DNA from: CAYVBN01 sp964538565
GTDB lineage: Bacteria > Pseudomonadota > Alphaproteobacteria > Rhizobiales > Xanthobacteraceae
DNA: 64,000 nt
Reading direction: 5' to 3'
Assembly: GCA_964538565.1 (NCBI GenBank)
Contig: CAZIGW010000089.1
Location: 1 to 64,000, forward strand
Below the pieces are notes generated by a model, which was given only the letters and a program-made list of their open reading frames with translations, was not told where the DNA came from and ran no database searches. Each line of letters opens with the position of its first letter. Position 1 is the stretch's first letter. Positions 61,009-64,000 of the stretch are shown piece by piece. The position numbers and the translations under genes were made by a program.

Positions 61009-62904
61009 GTGCTCACCCGTACTCCTGAAAGCGACATCCGGCGACGGATGAGGGAGCGTGCCCGGGCGATCGCCAAGGCCGGCGGCCTCGCGTCCGCGAT
61101 CGCGGCCGGAGCGGTGCCGAAGCTGGTCGAGACCACGCTGGCCGAGGCCCTGGTTCTGGGACTGCTGAAGCAGGGGGTGCGCAAGTATCTGGCGATCTTC
61201 GGCCACGGGTCGACCGAGCTCGGCGACGTGCTGCGCGTGTACGAGGAAGAGGGCGTCACGCGCACGTTCAATTGCCGCAACGAGGTCGCCATGGCGCACG
61301 CGGCGACGGCGCTTCGCTGGCAATACGCAGAGGTGCCGGCCGTCGTGACGTCGATCGGGCCGGGCGCGCTGCAGGCGCTTGCCGGTTCGCTCGCCGCGGC
61401 CTCGAACGGCGTCGGCGTCTATCACATCTACGGCGACGAAACCACCTTCGGCGAAGGCTACAACATGCAGCAGGTGCCGAAGGAGGAGCAGGGCCTGTTC
61501 GGCCGCATGACCGCCTTGATGGGCCGGTCCTACGTGCTGCATACGCCCGAGGCGGTGCGTGACGCGCTGCGCCGCGGATCGCAGCAGGTCTTTCATCCCT
61601 ATCGCGCCGGGCCTTTCTATCTGCTGCTGCCGCTCAACACGCAGCCCTCGGTGACGACGGTGAACGTCGAGGCGCTGCCCGAGCGCCCGCGCCTGCCGCC
61701 GATGGCGCCGGCCGACGACGCCGCGCTCGATGCTGCCGCCGATCTCATATCGAGGACGGCGCGCGTGGCTATCAAGGCGGGCGGCGGCGCGCGCGGGCAC
61801 GACGCCGCGGTTCGGCGGCTTGCCGAGGCCGCCGGCGCCGCCGTGGTGCTCTCCCCCGGATCGACCGGCGTGCTGCCGGACGGGCATCGGCAGAACATGC
61901 ACGTCGGCGGCTCGAAGGGCTCGATCAGCGGCAACTACGCCATGGGTGAGGCGGAGGTCGTGATCATCATCGGCTCGCGCGCCGTGTGCCAGGCCGACTG
62001 CTCGGGCATCGGCTACAGGTCGGCGCGGGCGGTGATCAACATCAACGGCGATATCGCCGACGCCCTGCACTACAACCACACGATCGCGCTGACGGGCGAC
62101 ATTTCCGCGGTGGCCGGACGGCTTGCCGATAAGCTCGCCGCGCGCCAGCGCCTGACGGACGGCAAGCGCGCCTGGCTCGATGCCTGCGCGGCCAAGAAGG
62201 CGGAATGGACCGCCTACAAGGCCGAGCGCTTCGCCGCGGCGCCGATGCTCGATCCGGTGTGGCAGCGCCCGGTGCTGACGCAGCCGGCGGCGATCAAGAT
62301 CGTCGCCGATTTCGCCAAGCGCGTCGGCGCCGCCAAGCTGTTCGACGCCGGCGACGTGCAGGCCAATGGATTCCAGATCGTCGAGGACGACCGCACGGGC
62401 GACACGTTCACGGAGAGCGGCGCCTCCTACATGGGCTTTGCGGCGAGCGGCGTGCTTGCTTCGGGGCTCGCGGATCGGCCGCGCTACACGATCGCGTTCA
62501 GCGGCGATGGTTCCTTCATGATGAACCCGCAGATCCTGATCGACGCGGTCGAACACGGCGCGCGCGGCATGGTGGTGATCTTCGACAACCGCCGCATGGC
62601 CGCCATCACCGGGCTGCAGCAGGCGCAATACGGCGCCGAATTCCGCACCAACGACGGCGTGGCCGTCGATTACGTCAAGCTCGCCGGCGCGGTGAGCGGC
62701 GTCCTCGCGCTCCATGCCGGATTCGATGCCGAGACGCTGCGTGCCGTGCTCGAGAAGGCGCATTCGCACGACGGCCTCTCGGTCGTGCACGTTCCGGTCT
62801 ACTGCGGGAACGACCCCCGCGCCGGACTGGGAGCGTGGGGCTCGTGGAACGTCGGCAACTGGTGCGACGACGTCCAGGCGCAGTGGATCAAACAGGACTT
62901 GTGA
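61009..62904 (+). CDS. IolD/cyclohexane-1,2-dione-hydrolase-like ThDP-dependent enzyme
   Basis: Thiamine-diphosphate enzyme of 631 residues. The catalytic Glu92 lies in FNCRNEVAMAHAA. IFGHGSTELGDVL and VTSIGPGALQALAGSLAAAS are closest to IolD, the trihydroxycyclohexane-1,2-dione hydrolase. The ThDP/Mg motif begins GDGS (Gly499-Asp500-Gly501) and ends IFDN. Related enzymes hydrolyse a C-C bond in cyclic 1,2-diones or act as decarboxylases or acetolactate synthases. GTG is the start, with a perfect AGGAGG at 60995-61000. No other inositol genes (IolB, IolC, IolE, IolG) are present, so inositol use is unlikely. An aldehyde dehydrogenase follows after 7 bp. Confidence 0.82.
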   Translation: MLTRTPESDIRRRMRERARAIAKAGGLASAIAAGAVPKLVETTLAEALVLGLLKQGVRKYLAIFGHGSTELGDVLRVYEEEGVTRTFNCRNEVAMAHAATALRWQYAEVPAVVTSIGPGALQALAGSLAAASNGVGVYHIYGDETTFGEGYNMQQVPKEEQGLFGRMTALMGRSYVLHTPEAVRDALRRGSQQVFHPYRAGPFYLLLPLNTQPSVTTVNVEALPERPRLPPMAPADDAALDAAADLISRTARVAIKAGGGARGHDAAVRRLAEAAGAAVVLSPGSTGVLPDGHRQNMHVGGSKGSISGNYAMGEAEVVIIIGSRAVCQADCSGIGYRSARAVININGDIADALHYNHTIALTGDISAVAGRLADKLAARQRLTDGKRAWLDACAAKKAEWTAYKAERFAAAPMLDPVWQRPVLTQPAAIKIVADFAKRVGAAKLFDAGDVQANGFQIVEDDRTGDTFTESGASYMGFAASGVLASGLADRPRYTIAFSGDGSFMMNPQILIDAVEHGARGMVVIFDNRRMAAITGLQQAQYGAEFRTNDGVAVDYVKLAGAVSGVLALHAGFDAETLRAVLEKAHSHDGLSVVHVPVYCGNDPRAGLGAWGSWNVGNWCDDVQAQWIKQDL

Positions 62905-62911
62905 GGCGCAC

Positions 62912-64000
62912 GTGTACTCCTACCAGGATTTTGGTCTTTACATCGGAGGCTCTTGGGGACCCGCGGCCGACCGCAACACCAAGCCGGTGATCGACCCGGC
63001 CTCCGAGGACGTCGTCGGCACCGTGCCGGACGCCACCGCCGAGGACCTCGACCGCGCGCTCGCCGCTGCCGAGCGCGGCTTCGCGCTCTGGCGCCGCGTG
63101 CAGCCGTGGGAAAGGGCGGCGAAGATCCGCCGCATCGGCGACCTGCTGCGCGCCCGCATCGACGAACTCGCGGTGCTGATGTCGGTCGAGACCGGCAAGC
63201 CGATCGCCGAAGCCAGGGGCGAGTGGGGTGCGACCGCCGATCAGTTCGAGTGGTACGCCGAGGAGAGCAAGCGCATCTACGGACAGATCTTCGACGGACG
63301 GCAGGCGGACGTGCGCCTGAGCGTGATCTACCAGCCTGTCGGTGTCGTCGCCGCCTTCACGGCCTGGAATTTCCCGGCGCTGCTGCCCGCGCGCAAGATC
63401 GCCGCCGCGCTCGCCGCCGGCTGCTCGACGATCCTCAAGCCGGCCGGCGAGGCGCCCGGTTCGGCCATGGCCATCATTCAGGCGTGCCACGACGCCGGGA
63501 TTCCGGGGGGCGTCGTCAATCTGGTCACCGGCAATTCGCGACGCATCTCCGAGCATCTCCTGCGCTCGCCGATCGTGCGCAAGGTCTCGCTCACCGGCTC
63601 GGTCCCGGTCGGCAAGGAGATCCTGCGGCTCGCGGCCGAGGGCGTGAAGAAGGTGTCGATGGAGCTCGGCGGCCACGCGCCGGTTCTGGTGTTCGAGGAC
63701 GCCGATCCGGTCGCGGCGGCGGAGACCTGCGCGACCACGAAGTTCCGCAACTGCGGCCAGGTCTGCATCTCGCCGAGCCGCTTCTACGTGCACGAGACGC
63801 TCTATGACGCCTTCGCGGCGCGCTTCGCCGAGGTGGCCAAGGGTCTCAAGCTCGGCTGCGGCCGCGACGAGGGCGTCAACATGGGGCCGCTCGCCAACGC
63901 GCGCGGGCTCGAGAACGCCAAGGCGCTGGTCGCCGACGCGGTGGCGCGCGGCGCCGAGGTCTTGGCCGGCGGCCGCCAGGCGCCGGGCTTCAATCGCGGT
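62912..64000 (+). CDS. Aldehyde dehydrogenase (partial, runs past the window end)
   Basis: NAD(P)-dependent oxidation of an aldehyde to acid. The first 363 codons are present and the C-terminus is cut by the window edge. It starts at GTG with GAGG five bases upstream. Motifs: FTAWNFPALLPARK, LKPAGEAPGS, SLTGSVPVGKEI, general base Glu251 in MELGGHAP and nucleophile Cys285 in NCGQVCISP. It is most like succinate-semialdehyde or related carboxylate-semialdehyde dehydrogenases. Beside a C-C ring-cleaving ThDP enzyme, its likely job is oxidation of the resulting semialdehyde to a dicarboxylate. Confidence 0.9.
   Translation, partial: MYSYQDFGLYIGGSWGPAADRNTKPVIDPASEDVVGTVPDATAEDLDRALAAAERGFALWRRVQPWERAAKIRRIGDLLRARIDELAVLMSVETGKPIAEARGEWGATADQFEWYAEESKRIYGQIFDGRQADVRLSVIYQPVGVVAAFTAWNFPALLPARKIAAALAAGCSTILKPAGEAPGSAMAIIQACHDAGIPGGVVNLVTGNSRRISEHLLRSPIVRKVSLTGSVPVGKEILRLAAEGVKKVSMELGGHAPVLVFEDADPVAAAETCATTKFRNCGQVCISPSRFYVHETLYDAFAARFAEVAKGLKLGCGRDEGVNMGPLANARGLENAKALVADAVARGAEVLAGGRQAPGFNRG

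Noticed and set aside
61009..62904. Myo-inositol catabolism by an IolD enzyme
   Set aside because: No IolB, IolC, IolE, IolG or inositol transporter genes are in the window. The neighbours are a Mo hydroxylase and a carboxylate transporter, so another cyclic dione or keto acid is more likely.
1..64000. CRISPR arrays, tRNA or rRNA genes, IS elements
   Set aside because: None was seen on either strand by eye: no regular direct repeats with spacers, no cloverleaf with a TTC-type arm and no transposase frame. A covariance-model scan would be needed to exclude small RNAs.

Overview
The window is GC-rich (about two thirds G+C by eye) and gene-dense. It looks like a chromosome of an alphaproteobacterium in the order Hyphomicrobiales (Rhizobiales), probably of the Bradyrhizobium/Xanthobacteraceae type. 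The evidence is TTGA-N6-TCAA (FixK/FNR-type) boxes, a Rhizobiales-style palindromic repeat at 7158-7202, a PAS_5-type protein, a DUF1127-type small protein, and the mix of several xanthine-dehydrogenase-family enzymes with Bug/TctAB and NitT/TauT transporters. No rRNA, tRNA, CRISPR array, IS element or prophage was seen.

Left part (1-24.5 kb): stress and low-oxygen physiology. It holds a macAB-type efflux pair, alanine dehydrogenase, a ChaB protein, a lone Rieske protein, a DUF1614 membrane protein, PEP synthase with a PAS protein, a stand-alone ABC membrane domain, a five-gene leftward operon (universal stress protein, GH4 and GH1 glycosidases, glucokinase, PfkB) and a divergent MgtA-type ATPase preceded by a 36-residue membrane peptide. 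Five consensus FixK/FNR boxes (51-64, 175-188, 5025-5038, 17105-17118, 17208-17221) and two looser ones (10285-10298, 24030-24043) lie in the gaps between these genes, so much of the region reads as one oxygen-responsive regulon. Between 20 and 24.5 kb are small secreted proteins, a MarR/DUF899 divergent pair with a palindromic operator, and a decayed chemotaxis-receptor fragment.

Middle part (24.5-47.6 kb): catabolism. It contains an acyl-CoA synthetase, a UbiD-family decarboxylase followed by molybdenum hydroxylase I (large, FAD and 2Fe-2S subunits) with a NitT/TauT ABC transporter, a MaoC-like protein, an XRE regulator, a quinone oxidoreductase, an amidase, tcuB with a nonsense-interrupted tcuA, then molybdenum hydroxylase II (FAD, large, 2Fe-2S) followed by a class II dihydroorotase.

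47.6-51.8 kb: a small secreted proline/glycine-rich protein and a four-gene envelope operon (amphipathic helix protein, holin-superfamily protein, DUF3618 protein, YihY/BrkB membrane protein).

Right part (52-64 kb): a co-directional cluster of an IclR regulator, a zinc alcohol dehydrogenase, molybdenum hydroxylase III with an unusual fused/split architecture, a complete tripartite tricarboxylate (Bug/TctB/TctA) transporter, an IolD/cyclohexane-1,2-dione-hydrolase-like ThDP enzyme and an aldehyde dehydrogenase that runs off the window. The gene set suggests uptake of a carboxylate, ring hydroxylation, alcohol oxidation, hydrolytic C-C ring cleavage and aldehyde oxidation. The substrate is unknown, and this is the best candidate here for an undescribed pathway. 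Two genes (GH4, tcuA) carry single-base lesions that could be real decay or sequencing error.
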